64,000 nucleotides of DNA from Flaviaestuariibacter flavus. Its GTDB lineage: Bacteria > Bacteroidota > Bacteroidia > Chitinophagales > Chitinophagaceae. The position numbers were made by a program, and so were the translations under genes. How positions within the stretch are numbered: position 1 is the stretch's first letter; each line of letters begins with the position of its first letter. Location: contig NZ_SJZI01000001.1 of NCBI RefSeq assembly GCF_004337505.1, positions 62,001-126,000 on the forward strand. The letters run 5' to 3'. The notes under the pieces were generated by a model, which saw nothing but the letters and a program-made list of their open reading frames with translations, did not search any database and was not told the origin of the DNA. Positions 19,568 to 27,046 of the stretch are shown here, piece after piece.

Positions 19568-20872
19568 TTATTGGTTCCAAAGCGTTCTCAATGGGTCAAA
19601 AAACCGGTCGAAAAGCTTGCGGTTATCTGTAATGATCTCTGCGCTCGCCAACATGTTGTTACGGAAAAACAAATCTTTCCGGTAGGATGTTGTGAGCCCT
19701 TCCGGCAGCCTCACCTGCACCAGGAAGCTGTCGCGCCGGTTGGGAAAGCTGGAAATAGAAGTCACTATGCCTTTTAAATTGCCGTATTGTTCGCTGGGAT
19801 AGTTGTCCACCTTCAGCCTTACCCGTTGGCCTTCTTTTATCTTGCCCAGGCCCGCCTGGCCCGCCATCAACTGAGCGTAATAGGTGGTTACTGCGGGCTG
19901 TACGTAGAATAATTCTTCGCCATTGCTGACTTGCATGCCTGGCTGTATCGGCGACAACAAGAACACCGTCCCGGTCTCCGGCGCTGTCAGCACATACCGT
20001 TGATTCCATTTTTCAATTTCACTTTTCAGCAGCAGCAGGGCGGTCATGAATTTTTGGTGCTGGTCGGCTACTGCTTTTTGCATGTCAAGCAATTCTTTTT
20101 GCTTGTTATGTGCCGACATATCGCTGTTAATGATCTGGGCTTCGGTTTGAGCGAGGTTTTGATCCTTCTGAAGAAGGGCTGTCCGGTATTTATTCAATTC
20201 GATGGGTGCTACGAACCTTTCTTTCGCCAGGGAATCGTAGGCAATAAATTCTGTTTCCTGCAGGTGCTTTTCCTGCCGGCTTAGCTCTTCCTGCCTGCCG
20301 ATATTCTTTTTTATCTCGGCCGTGAACAACAGGTCGCGCTGCAGCGCGAATTTCTTTTTTTGATAGTAGCCGTTGCCAAAGAATTGCCGGAGTTCATTCC
20401 ACTCGTGGACAAAAGACTGGTAAGGGTCCTGCAGATCGCCCAAGTTGGCCAAATGTACCGGATTGATATTGGTAAGATGGTCAACGTTCCCCGCGTTCAC
20501 GGCGGCGACCTCCTTTTGAAGCCAGGCCTGCAATTGCACTACTTCTCTATAGTCTGCGGTGTTTTCCAGCAGGGCCAGGCGCTGGCCGGCACTGACCCTT
20601 TCTCCGCTTTTCACGAAAATGCCGGTGATCGTTCCCTGGGAACGGGCAACGGAAGTCTTTGGCGCATTCAAAGCGACAATTCTTGCCGAGCCTTTTACCT
20701 GGTCGGGATACTGGATAAAAACGGTCAGCAGCACTATCGACAGCAGCACCATGAAAAACACGAAGCTGCCGTGGCGTACCATCCAGTTCGGCCGGTAGCT
20801 GACAATTTCCCGCACTTCATCGCTGATGATATCTTCCCTGAGTTGTTGGAGCCGGATCGTTGTTTGTGGCAT
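19568..20872 (-). CDS. HlyD-family membrane-fusion protein for peptide export
   Basis: 434 residues: cytoplasmic N-terminus, one membrane helix near 33-53 ('FVFFMVLLSIVLLTVFI'), lipoyl/barrel-sandwich halves ('TSVARSQGTITGIFVKSGER', 'LTAPETGTVFLLSPIQPGMQ') separated by a long coiled coil (about 115-280). It bridges the inner-membrane C39-ABC exporter and the TolC-like channel. Gene order exporter, adaptor, channel on the reverse strand is the usual bacteriocin-export arrangement in Bacteroidota. Confidence 0.92.
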   Translation of the reverse strand: MPQTTIRLQQLREDIISDEVREIVSYRPNWMVRHGSFVFFMVLLSIVLLTVFIQYPDQVKGSARIVALNAPKTSVARSQGTITGIFVKSGERVSAGQRLALLENTADYREVVQLQAWLQKEVAAVNAGNVDHLTNINPVHLANLGDLQDPYQSFVHEWNELRQFFGNGYYQKKKFALQRDLLFTAEIKKNIGRQEELSRQEKHLQETEFIAYDSLAKERFVAPIELNKYRTALLQKDQNLAQTEAQIINSDMSAHNKQKELLDMQKAVADQHQKFMTALLLLKSEIEKWNQRYVLTAPETGTVFLLSPIQPGMQVSNGEELFYVQPAVTTYYAQLMAGQAGLGKIKEGQRVRLKVDNYPSEQYGNLKGIVTSISSFPNRRDSFLVQVRLPEGLTTSYRKDLFFRNNMLASAEIITDNRKLFDRFFDPLRTLWNQ

Positions 20873-20893
20873 AGTTCAACATATTTGATTGCC

Positions 20894-20907
20894 GCCGTTA
20901 TAACGGC
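20894..20907. repeat. 14-bp perfect palindrome between exporter and HlyD genes
   Basis: GCCGTTATAACGGC reads the same on both strands and lies in the 70-bp gap between the exporter stop and the HlyD start. It has no T-run, so it is not a classical terminator. It could be an operator or an mRNA-stabilising hairpin. Confidence 0.4.
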
Positions 20908-20942
20908 ATTTGTCGGACAGGTCAGTACTTGGTTCAGCTTCT

Positions 20943-23312
20943 TCAGGCACCCAGCTCCAGCTGGTTTTTTACGAGCGTGAAATAGTCGCCTTTCAGATTC
21001 ACCAATTCCTGGTGGGTGCCCCGCTCGGTAATGATCCCTTTATGCAAAACCACAATCTGGTCGGCCTGTTTTACAGTGCTCAGGCGATGCGCCACTACAA
21101 CTACCGTTCTTCCTTCGAAGAATTCATGAAGGTTTTGAATGATCGTGTTTTCGTTGTTTGCATCAAGGCTGTTTGTGGCTTCGTCGAAAAAGATGAATTC
21201 CGGATCCCGGTAAACGGCCCGCGCGATTAATATGCGTTGTTTCTGGCCCGCGCTGATGCCGGTGCCCTCCGCCCCGATTTTGGTATTAAAGCCAAGTGGT
21301 AAGGCTTCGATGAACTCCCGGAGATTGGCCACTTCCGTTGCGCGACGCAGCTTTTCCATGTCCACCCTTTCAGCTCCCACTGCAATATTTCGGGCGATGG
21401 TGTCGGAAAAAATAAAGCTTTCCTGCATTACCACGCCGCAATGGCTTCGCCAGAATTTGTGGCTGATATTCGCCAAAGAGGTGGCCGAAAGCCGGATGTC
21501 GCCTTTTTGCGCCTCGTAGAACTTAAGCAGCAATTTGAGCAGGGTTGTTTTTCCGCTGCCACTGACACCAACGATTGCCGTTGTTTTGCCAACCGGTATG
21601 GTAAGATTGATATTGCGCAGAACAGGTTCATTTCCCGCCCCTGGGTAGGTAAAGGATACATTGTTGAAAGTAACGGCGTCTGTCGGTAGCCTTTTCTCAG
21701 CGGCAGGATTATGAGTAAAAGCAGGCGTTTCGCTCAGCGTTACCGATCGTACAACATTACTGAAGTCACGGGGCGCGCCCGGATGATGTTCGTATTCTCT
21801 CTGTAAAAGGACACCAGGCTCCAGGTAGCCTCCGCCAACCAGTTGCCTGGTAAATGACGCCGGCAACTCGAATTGCAACTGGCTGCTCTCGCGCTCTTCA
21901 TCGTCCAGGGTATGAATCTCGTTCAGGCGACCCATGCTGATTCGCGCATTCTGCCAGCTTTGCAGAAAACCGAGCAGTTGCTCAATGGGGCTGTTTAATT
22001 GGCCGATGATATATTGCACGGCTAACATAGCACCCAGCGTCATTTGCCCGTCTATTACAGATTTAGCGGCAAGAAAGGTGATGAAAATATTCTTTCCCTC
22101 GTTTACAAAAAAGGCGCCGGCCTGTTGCCATTGGGTTAATGAAAGTCCCTTCATGCTCAGTCGGAACATTCTTGCCTGCAAGCCTTCCCATGCCCAGCGC
22201 ATCGGCTTTTCAACCCCATTCAGTTTTATTTCCGTCATCCCCTGGATCAGCTGGATGGTGGCGCTCTGTTCTCTTGAAGCAACTTCAAACCGTTTATAGT
22301 CCAGTGCTTTGGCCTTTTTCAGGAAAGCCACTACCCAGACCGCATAAAGCAGGCTGGCAATAGCAAAAACCGCAAAGATGTTGCTGTTGAACAAAGCTAG
22401 TACAACCGAGAAAACGACAAGGTTGACCAGCGAAAACAGGGTGTTGAGTGAGGAGCCCGTCAGAAAGTTTTCAATACGGCTGTGATCGTTCATCCGTTGA
22501 AGAATGTCACCGGTATGCTTGCTGTCGAAAAAAGATACCGGCAGTTTCATTAGTTTGATGAGGAAGTCGGTTAGTATCGAGAGATTGATACGGGTGCTGA
22601 TGTGCAACAATATCCAGCTGCGTACAAACTCAACTGCAAGCCTGCCTGCAAAGAGCGCCAGTTGTGCTGCCAGGACAATGTAAATGAATTGCAGGTTGCC
22701 CGTATTGATGCCCGTGTCGACGACGCTTTGTGTCAGGAAAGGGAGTACCAGTTGGATTAGGCTTGACACGCCAAGGCCAAGCAAAAGTTGAAAGGCAAGC
22801 TTCTTATAGGGAAGAATGTATCGAAAGATGTTTTTTATCTGAAGCCCTTCTGTTTCACTGTCGGAGGTTAATTCATTTTTATAAAATGCAGGCGAAGGTT
22901 CGAGCAGGAGGACGATACCCTCCGGCCCGCGTTCTCCCATGTCGCCCGACCAATACGACGAAAATTCTTTTCGGGTGTATTCTACGAGTCCCTTTGCCGG
23001 ATCAGCAATGAATACCGTGTTTTTTTTCGCCTTGTATAAAACAACAAAGTGATTCTGTTTCCAATGAAGGATAGCCGGAAGAGCTGCCTCTTTTAACAAG
23101 GTGTCCAGGTCGATTTTGAAGGCTTTTGTCCGAAATCCGATTGCTTCCGCGGCCTCACTCAGGCCGAGCAGGTTAACGCCCTCCTTGCCGATCTGCGTCT
23201 TGTCGCGCAGGATCTGCAAAGGGATGTAGCGCCTGTAGTGTTTTGCAATCATCCTAAGGCAGGTAGGACCACAGTCCATCGCGTCCGGTTGCTTATAAAA
23301 GGGAAAGGCCAT
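20943..23312 (-). CDS. Peptidase-containing ABC transporter (C39 + membrane + ATPase)
   Basis: 789 residues. An N-terminal C39 peptidase with complete catalytic residues (Cys14 in 'DCGPTC', His88 in 'NHFVVLY', Asp104 in 'ADPAKG') is followed by six membrane helices (about 160-430) and an ATPase with 'GVSGSGKTT', 'ISAGQKQRI' and 'FIFFDEAT'. It cuts double-glycine leaders while exporting the peptide. The precursor at 23445-23678, encoded just upstream, ends its leader in 'VRGG', a matching substrate. About 70 extra residues lie between the membrane and ATPase domains (roughly 465-535), longer than usual. Their role is unknown. Confidence 0.95.
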   Translation of the reverse strand: MAFPFYKQPDAMDCGPTCLRMIAKHYRRYIPLQILRDKTQIGKEGVNLLGLSEAAEAIGFRTKAFKIDLDTLLKEAALPAILHWKQNHFVVLYKAKKNTVFIADPAKGLVEYTRKEFSSYWSGDMGERGPEGIVLLLEPSPAFYKNELTSDSETEGLQIKNIFRYILPYKKLAFQLLLGLGVSSLIQLVLPFLTQSVVDTGINTGNLQFIYIVLAAQLALFAGRLAVEFVRSWILLHISTRINLSILTDFLIKLMKLPVSFFDSKHTGDILQRMNDHSRIENFLTGSSLNTLFSLVNLVVFSVVLALFNSNIFAVFAIASLLYAVWVVAFLKKAKALDYKRFEVASREQSATIQLIQGMTEIKLNGVEKPMRWAWEGLQARMFRLSMKGLSLTQWQQAGAFFVNEGKNIFITFLAAKSVIDGQMTLGAMLAVQYIIGQLNSPIEQLLGFLQSWQNARISMGRLNEIHTLDDEERESSQLQFELPASFTRQLVGGGYLEPGVLLQREYEHHPGAPRDFSNVVRSVTLSETPAFTHNPAAEKRLPTDAVTFNNVSFTYPGAGNEPVLRNINLTIPVGKTTAIVGVSGSGKTTLLKLLLKFYEAQKGDIRLSATSLANISHKFWRSHCGVVMQESFIFSDTIARNIAVGAERVDMEKLRRATEVANLREFIEALPLGFNTKIGAEGTGISAGQKQRILIARAVYRDPEFIFFDEATNSLDANNENTIIQNLHEFFEGRTVVVVAHRLSTVKQADQIVVLHKGIITERGTHQELVNLKGDYFTLVKNQLELGA

Positions 23313-23398
23313 CAGAAAGAAAGATTTTAGGGAAATACTTTTGGCAGCGTCGATAGCTGGGTATTCTTATCGGCACGTTGCTGTTATGCAGTGGTAGG

Positions 23399-23434
23399 AA
23401 TAAGTCACACAGTGCGGGCACCATGTGACTTATT
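23399..23434 (-). other. Long hairpin between precursor gene and exporter gene
   Basis: AATAAGTCAC (23399-23408) is perfectly repeated in reverse complement at 23425-23434, with a second small stem GTGC/GCAC in the loop. It lies 10 bp after the stop of the double-glycine precursor and 86 bp before the exporter start. No strong T-run follows, so it is more likely a partial terminator or a 3' mRNA-protecting hairpin. Such structures commonly let a precursor be made in excess over its exporter. It could also be an operator palindrome. Confidence 0.55.
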
Positions 23435-23444
23435 TGCTGTCAGC

Positions 23445-23678
23445 TCAACACGGTGATGCCGGGCTGACCATCGCTACCGGGACCGGTCCGCAAAAGGAGG
23501 AACAAAAGCCACTGGCTGTGCCCGGGTCAGGATTGTCGGATGCTGACCGCAGTTCAGCGCTCCGGCCATCCTGGCAGAAGCAGCTGGTACTGGAGCAGCC
23601 TTCCGCGGCAAATCCACCCCGGACCATTTTTTGTTCCGTTTTGTTCAGGCTCCTGCCGAAATCTTGAATTTTTTTCAT
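23445..23678 (-). CDS. Double-glycine-leader, cysteine-rich bacteriocin/RiPP precursor (peptide i)
   Basis: 77 residues from ATG at 23676-23678. The frame is open further upstream, but that part contains the conserved non-coding element at 23706. Leader residues 1-22 (MKKIQDFGRSLNKTEQKMVR then GG) match the 'SLsKtEQKxIxGG' leaders frequent in Chitinophagaceae. The core of 55 residues has six Cys (GCSSTSCFC, GFCSSFC, final SPC) and many Ser/Thr. The C39 exporter next door should cleave after GG. Thioredoxin-like partners in the locus suggest disulfides; the LanB could instead dehydrate Ser/Thr. Mature form unknown. Confidence 0.82.
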   Translation of the reverse strand: MKKIQDFGRSLNKTEQKMVRGGFAAEGCSSTSCFCQDGRSAELRSASDNPDPGTASGFCSSFCGPVPVAMVSPASPC

Positions 23679-23705
23679 GATCTGAAACTGTTTGTTTGAA
23701 ATGGT

Positions 23706-23736
23706 GGCCTGGGTTGAGGTACCGGGCTCTTTTACC
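23706..23736 (-). promoter_or_regulatory. Conserved 31-bp element, copy 1 (upstream of peptide i)
   Basis: Matches 26978-27008 at 27 of 31 positions and lies 27 bp before the ATG of peptide i; copy 2 lies 29 bp before the ATG of peptide ii. The shared core on the + strand is AGGTACCGG followed by CTTTTACC. The two copies fall in different reading frames relative to their genes, so protein conservation does not explain it. Probably a promoter, operator or 5'-UTR regulatory element. Confidence 0.65.
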
Positions 23737-23781
23737 ATCCGCTGTTGCTGCGGAATTATGTCGCTTTCTATAGCAGTTGGT

Positions 23782-25392
23782 TTAATTCAGTGGTTTTACT
23801 GCTTTGAGGAGAACCAGCTTTTCCAAAAGCTTGTGTAGCAGGTTATAAAAAGCATCACGGTGACTGAGCAGGATTTCCTGGTCTACCATGCTTTCGAGTT
23901 GCTGGAACAGTTCCCGGATTTCTACCGGCTGCCCGAGTTGCTGCAACATTGCAAACTGGATCTCGTCCAGGTCTTCCAGCGAGATGTTCCCTTCTGAAAC
24001 TTCCGCGATGAGCAGATTGTAGAAAGTTCCTTTTCTGAAGGCCCATTCTTCGTAATACTGCACCCCGCAGCGTGTGCGGCTGTTGTAAAGTCCGGCCCAG
24101 TCGAATTCGGTGACGATAACGCTACATTCATCGGTTTTCGACACTTTTTTAGCCAGGACATCGCCCCCGTTAAAAATTGAGTCGTACCAATCGTCTGCTG
24201 ACAGGTCGCGGCCATACAAATATGGCTGGCTGAATGAAGAGCTGGCTGTCCATTCAGCGGTCCGGGTCCGGAAGGCCTCGTAGTCGGCCTGTAGGTTAAA
24301 GTATTCCGGCGGCGGCCCTGCCTGGATGATATCTTTTACAAATATGTCCATAAGGCCGAAGGGTAACGTTGATTTCGCCACATCGGCAGTGACGGACGAC
24401 TCCCGCGCGAAAACCGGTTTTTCGAGGTAAGCCGTTTTAGCCAGCTCCGGCAATGCTTTGAGCTCTTTCTCCGTACGCCTGCCGTAAAAGCGGCTCATAA
24501 AGTGCTGCGGTACCTTTCGGTTGCACAGGGACATGATCTTATAGTAATATTCGGGGTACAGCGACCGGAATTTCGATGCCATCTGCCGGCAGGTCACCTC
24601 GTCTTTTTTGAAATGTCCGAGTAGGTGCAGGTAGGTCCTTTTCACCGGGGCTTCATGAAAGTTTCCCAGGTACATGTAGCCCCGGTCGTAAAACGGCTCG
24701 GGAAAGAGATAGGTGATGTCGAGGCCGCTTTCACGAGCCATGCAATAATACAAGTGCTGCTCGAAGAAAACGTTGAAGCGGTCGACGTTGATCCGGGACA
24801 GGGAGGGAATGTTTCTATCGACATATTCCATCGCCGACGCGGCATAGGCGTTGAGGAAGGCGGTGTTCGTGCCTCCGAGTATACCGGCATTTACAGCCAT
24901 GATGGGAACATCTTTCGCAAAATCGTCTTTTACAGAAGGCGGGAAATACGAAAAATGGCTCGTAAGCATTTTTTGCGTCGACGTGTAGTATTCAGTGGCC
25001 ACTTCCGGATTCTGGGCAACCAGCCCTGCGCCGTGGAGTGTATTGCTGAACTTCTCAAACAGGAATACATCGCCGTCTACGTGCAAGAAGGGCTCGTTCT
25101 GCAATGAGTAAGTCCAGATCTTCGGGAGGGCCCAGAGATTCGGGTGCGGAAGCCCGAAAGAGTCGTGGGTGTCGTGTACCTGTGCATAGGGGAGTTCCAG
25201 GTCTTCTACCAACAGGCTGATGGCGGCACTGTTGCCATACAATTCTACTTCTCCGTACAGGGATCGTAGCTGGAGCGCGCTGAACGCCCAGCTGATCAGG
25301 TGGTACTCCGGCCGGGCCCAGCCGCAACTTTGCTCGTATGGGTTTTGGTTACCAATCAGGTAACAGGTTTGAACAAGTTTTGTCTTTGCCAT
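23782..25392 (-). CDS. Glycosyltransferase-like protein of the peptide locus (DUF6734-like)
   Basis: 536 residues, no signal peptide or membrane helix. The N-terminal 300 residues have a glycosyltransferase-A look: a conserved opening 'SCGWARPEYHLISWAFSAL', a DxD-type 'FLHVDGDVFLF' and 'VNAGILGGT'. From memory this resembles the DUF6734 group found beside Bacteroidota peptide clusters; I could not confirm the name. The last 110 residues ('EEWAFRKGTFYNLLIAEVS' onward) look helical and slightly like a winged-helix leader-binding domain, which is speculative. It sits between the TlpA-like gene and peptide i on the same strand, so peptide modification is the natural guess. Confidence 0.55.
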   Translation of the reverse strand: MAKTKLVQTCYLIGNQNPYEQSCGWARPEYHLISWAFSALQLRSLYGEVELYGNSAAISLLVEDLELPYAQVHDTHDSFGLPHPNLWALPKIWTYSLQNEPFLHVDGDVFLFEKFSNTLHGAGLVAQNPEVATEYYTSTQKMLTSHFSYFPPSVKDDFAKDVPIMAVNAGILGGTNTAFLNAYAASAMEYVDRNIPSLSRINVDRFNVFFEQHLYYCMARESGLDITYLFPEPFYDRGYMYLGNFHEAPVKRTYLHLLGHFKKDEVTCRQMASKFRSLYPEYYYKIMSLCNRKVPQHFMSRFYGRRTEKELKALPELAKTAYLEKPVFARESSVTADVAKSTLPFGLMDIFVKDIIQAGPPPEYFNLQADYEAFRTRTAEWTASSSFSQPYLYGRDLSADDWYDSIFNGGDVLAKKVSKTDECSVIVTEFDWAGLYNSRTRCGVQYYEEWAFRKGTFYNLLIAEVSEGNISLEDLDEIQFAMLQQLGQPVEIRELFQQLESMVDQEILLSHRDAFYNLLHKLLEKLVLLKAVKPLN

Positions 25393-25437
25393 CGTCGGAT
25401 GAATTTTTATGAAAATGATTGCTCGTCGATTGCCATG

Positions 25438-26529
25438 TTATTGGTCGAGATTCTTTTCTAAGAAGACTGTCAGCTCTTCAGGTGAGAGGTCCTTTGCTAC
25501 GATAATGCCATCCCTGTCAAGTAAAAAGCTGCTCGGGAAGCTGTTGATGTAAAGCCTCCGGGCCTCTTCGCCATTCGTATCGAGGTATTGTGGCCATTCA
25601 ATCCTGAACCTCCGGATGATCTTTTTCCAGTCTGCCTCATCTTCCTGCCGGTCGACGGATACACCTATGATCCCCAATCCTTTCTTTCTGTAAGCCGTGT
25701 GAATATTTTTCAGCTTCGGTATCTGGTCGATGCAAGGCGGGCAATGCGAGAACCAAAACTCGATCAGTGTATACTTGTTTTCTTTTGCCACTCCTGCCAG
25801 CGAAAGGTGCGGGTTCAGTTGTAGCTCCGGGAATTTTTGGCCGGTTGTCAGCGCGAGCTCTTTGTTTAATGCATCGATCAGGGCCTGACAGGTCCTGGTT
25901 TCTTTTACCGCCGGTGACAGGAGTTGCGCGGTAGCCAAAATGCTCTTTTTGACACGCTCGTCGCGGGCGTGCGCGAGATCGAACAAAAGGTCCCACATTG
26001 CGACGTAAGAATCCGGGTGCGCGGCCACATAGGATCGCATCAGGCTTTGCTTCGCGGGCATATCAATGATCTCCCCCGTGATGGTGTCAACCGCTACACT
26101 GTAAAGCTTCTTTAGCTGCGCATACTCATCGTTCGGCCGGGTATGAATGCGCGGCCCAAGGGTTTTTTCCGTCGCCAGGTCGCCGACGTTTATTTGAACA
26201 GGGCCCCCGTCGATGAAATAGAAACGGGAAGTATATCCCCGGTTTGCTTTCGGATCGTAGTAAGACACAGAAAGTGGGTGGGGATAGCTGATGGTGCCAT
26301 GGAGCTCAAACCGGCCGTTTTCGACCCGTGTCCTGGGGTTGTAGCCGGAGTCAATGTCTTTGGACGAGAGTGTGCAGCCGTTGAAGGAGGGTGGGTAGGT
26401 GCCTACCACTACAATCAGCTCCTGGTTTTCATACTGCCGGGAAGTCCCGATTATTTTAAACGGTTTGCCTTGCTGTGCCTGAAGCAGCAGCGGTAAAAGG
26501 AATAATATGACCAGACTCCTTCGGAACAT
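25438..26529 (-). CDS. TlpA-type secreted thioredoxin with N-terminal DUF4369-like domain
   Basis: 363 residues from ATG at 26527-26529 (MFRRSLVILFLLPLLLQAQQ, a signal peptide). Longer upstream frames run through the terminator of peptide ii and are rejected. Residues 25-200 form the beta-rich domain often found before TlpA in Bacteroidota. The C-terminal thioredoxin fold carries the redox pair CPPC in 'WFSHCPPCIDQIPKL' and the cis-Pro loop 'NSFPSSFLLDRDG'. It acts in the periplasm as thiol oxidoreductase, here plausibly on the cysteine-rich peptides of the locus. Confidence 0.85.
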   Translation of the reverse strand: MFRRSLVILFLLPLLLQAQQGKPFKIIGTSRQYENQELIVVVGTYPPSFNGCTLSSKDIDSGYNPRTRVENGRFELHGTISYPHPLSVSYYDPKANRGYTSRFYFIDGGPVQINVGDLATEKTLGPRIHTRPNDEYAQLKKLYSVAVDTITGEIIDMPAKQSLMRSYVAAHPDSYVAMWDLLFDLAHARDERVKKSILATAQLLSPAVKETRTCQALIDALNKELALTTGQKFPELQLNPHLSLAGVAKENKYTLIEFWFSHCPPCIDQIPKLKNIHTAYRKKGLGIIGVSVDRQEDEADWKKIIRRFRIEWPQYLDTNGEEARRLYINSFPSSFLLDRDGIIVAKDLSPEELTVFLEKNLDQ

Positions 26530-26715
26530 CGTGTTGATAGGAACAAATTGAAACCGGTTATGGGCGTTGCCAGGATAGGGAATCGGCCGCGGCGATAAAC
26601 CATTTTCTTGTGCTGGAGAATTTAGTAATTGGTGGTTCCGTCCTGGCAGGGTGCCGGAGGCGCGGAAAGGGTGACAGAAACCTTCTGAATAGGGCATATG
26701 TGCGAAAAAGGAAGA

Positions 26716-26743
26716 AAACCCGGTTATGGAAATAACCGGGTTT
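26716..26743 (-). terminator. Rho-independent terminator after peptide ii
   Basis: Perfect 12-bp stem (AAACCCGGTTAT / ATAACCGGGTTT) with a 4-nt loop, 11 bp after the stop of peptide ii. On the reverse strand a T-rich tract (TTTTCTTCCTTTTTC) follows. It should separate the peptide ii transcript from the TlpA-like gene. Confidence 0.85.
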
Positions 26744-26753
26744 AAGATTATCA

Positions 26754-26948
26754 TCAGATGCAGCATCTCCAGTCGTAAACACCGGGGCCGGTGCTTTCTG
26801 CACGGTAGCCGTTCCAGGCACAGGCGCCGACCTGTACGATCGTGCCGGTACATGCTTTGATCGTGCTGTCGCCGCTGCCGGCAACGATGGACTTCATTTC
26901 TTCGCGGGAGAGTTTGTTCTCAATTTGAGCGATGGTCAATTTTTTCAT
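26754..26948 (-). CDS. Small precursor-like peptide with four cysteines (peptide ii)
   Basis: 64 residues from ATG at 26946-26948. The leader-like start (MKKLTIAQIENKLSREEMKS then IVAGS) resembles Bacteroidota natural-product precursors, with a G-S/A-G cleavage-type end rather than a strict GG. The core has two 'ACTG/ACAW' cysteines, an STIK start and a 'WRCCI' tail. It lies between the VKOR/DsbA fusion and the TlpA-like gene, has its own terminator, and is preceded by copy 2 of the conserved 31-bp element. Likely disulfide-bonded or lanthionine-type; not determinable here. Confidence 0.75.
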   Translation of the reverse strand: MKKLTIAQIENKLSREEMKSIVAGSGDSTIKACTGTIVQVGACAWNGYRAESTGPGVYDWRCCI

Positions 26949-26977
26949 CGTTAAGACTTTTGTCGATTGATTGATTT

Positions 26978-27008
26978 GGCCCGGGTTAAGGTACCGGACG
27001 CTTTTACC
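26978..27008 (-). promoter_or_regulatory. Conserved 31-bp element, copy 2 (upstream of peptide ii)
   Basis: Counterpart of 23706-23736 (27 of 31 identical), 29 bp before the start of peptide ii. Just upstream on the coding strand is a TTTG..CAAA dyad around TGTGCACA (about 27010-27027), which copy 1 lacks. The spacing to the ATG is nearly the same in both copies. Confidence 0.65.
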
Positions 27009-27046
27009 TTTGTTGTGCACACAAAACGTTGGAAGCCGGGAAGGCT

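Noticed and set aside
23679-23738. N-terminal extension of peptide i (start at 23738)
   Set aside because: The extension would encode the conserved 31-bp element, which in peptide ii falls in another frame; the double-glycine leader fits the ATG at 23678.
26949-27020. N-terminal extension of peptide ii (start at 27020)
   Set aside because: Same argument: the upstream part is the shared non-coding element, and the leader-like sequence starts at 26948.
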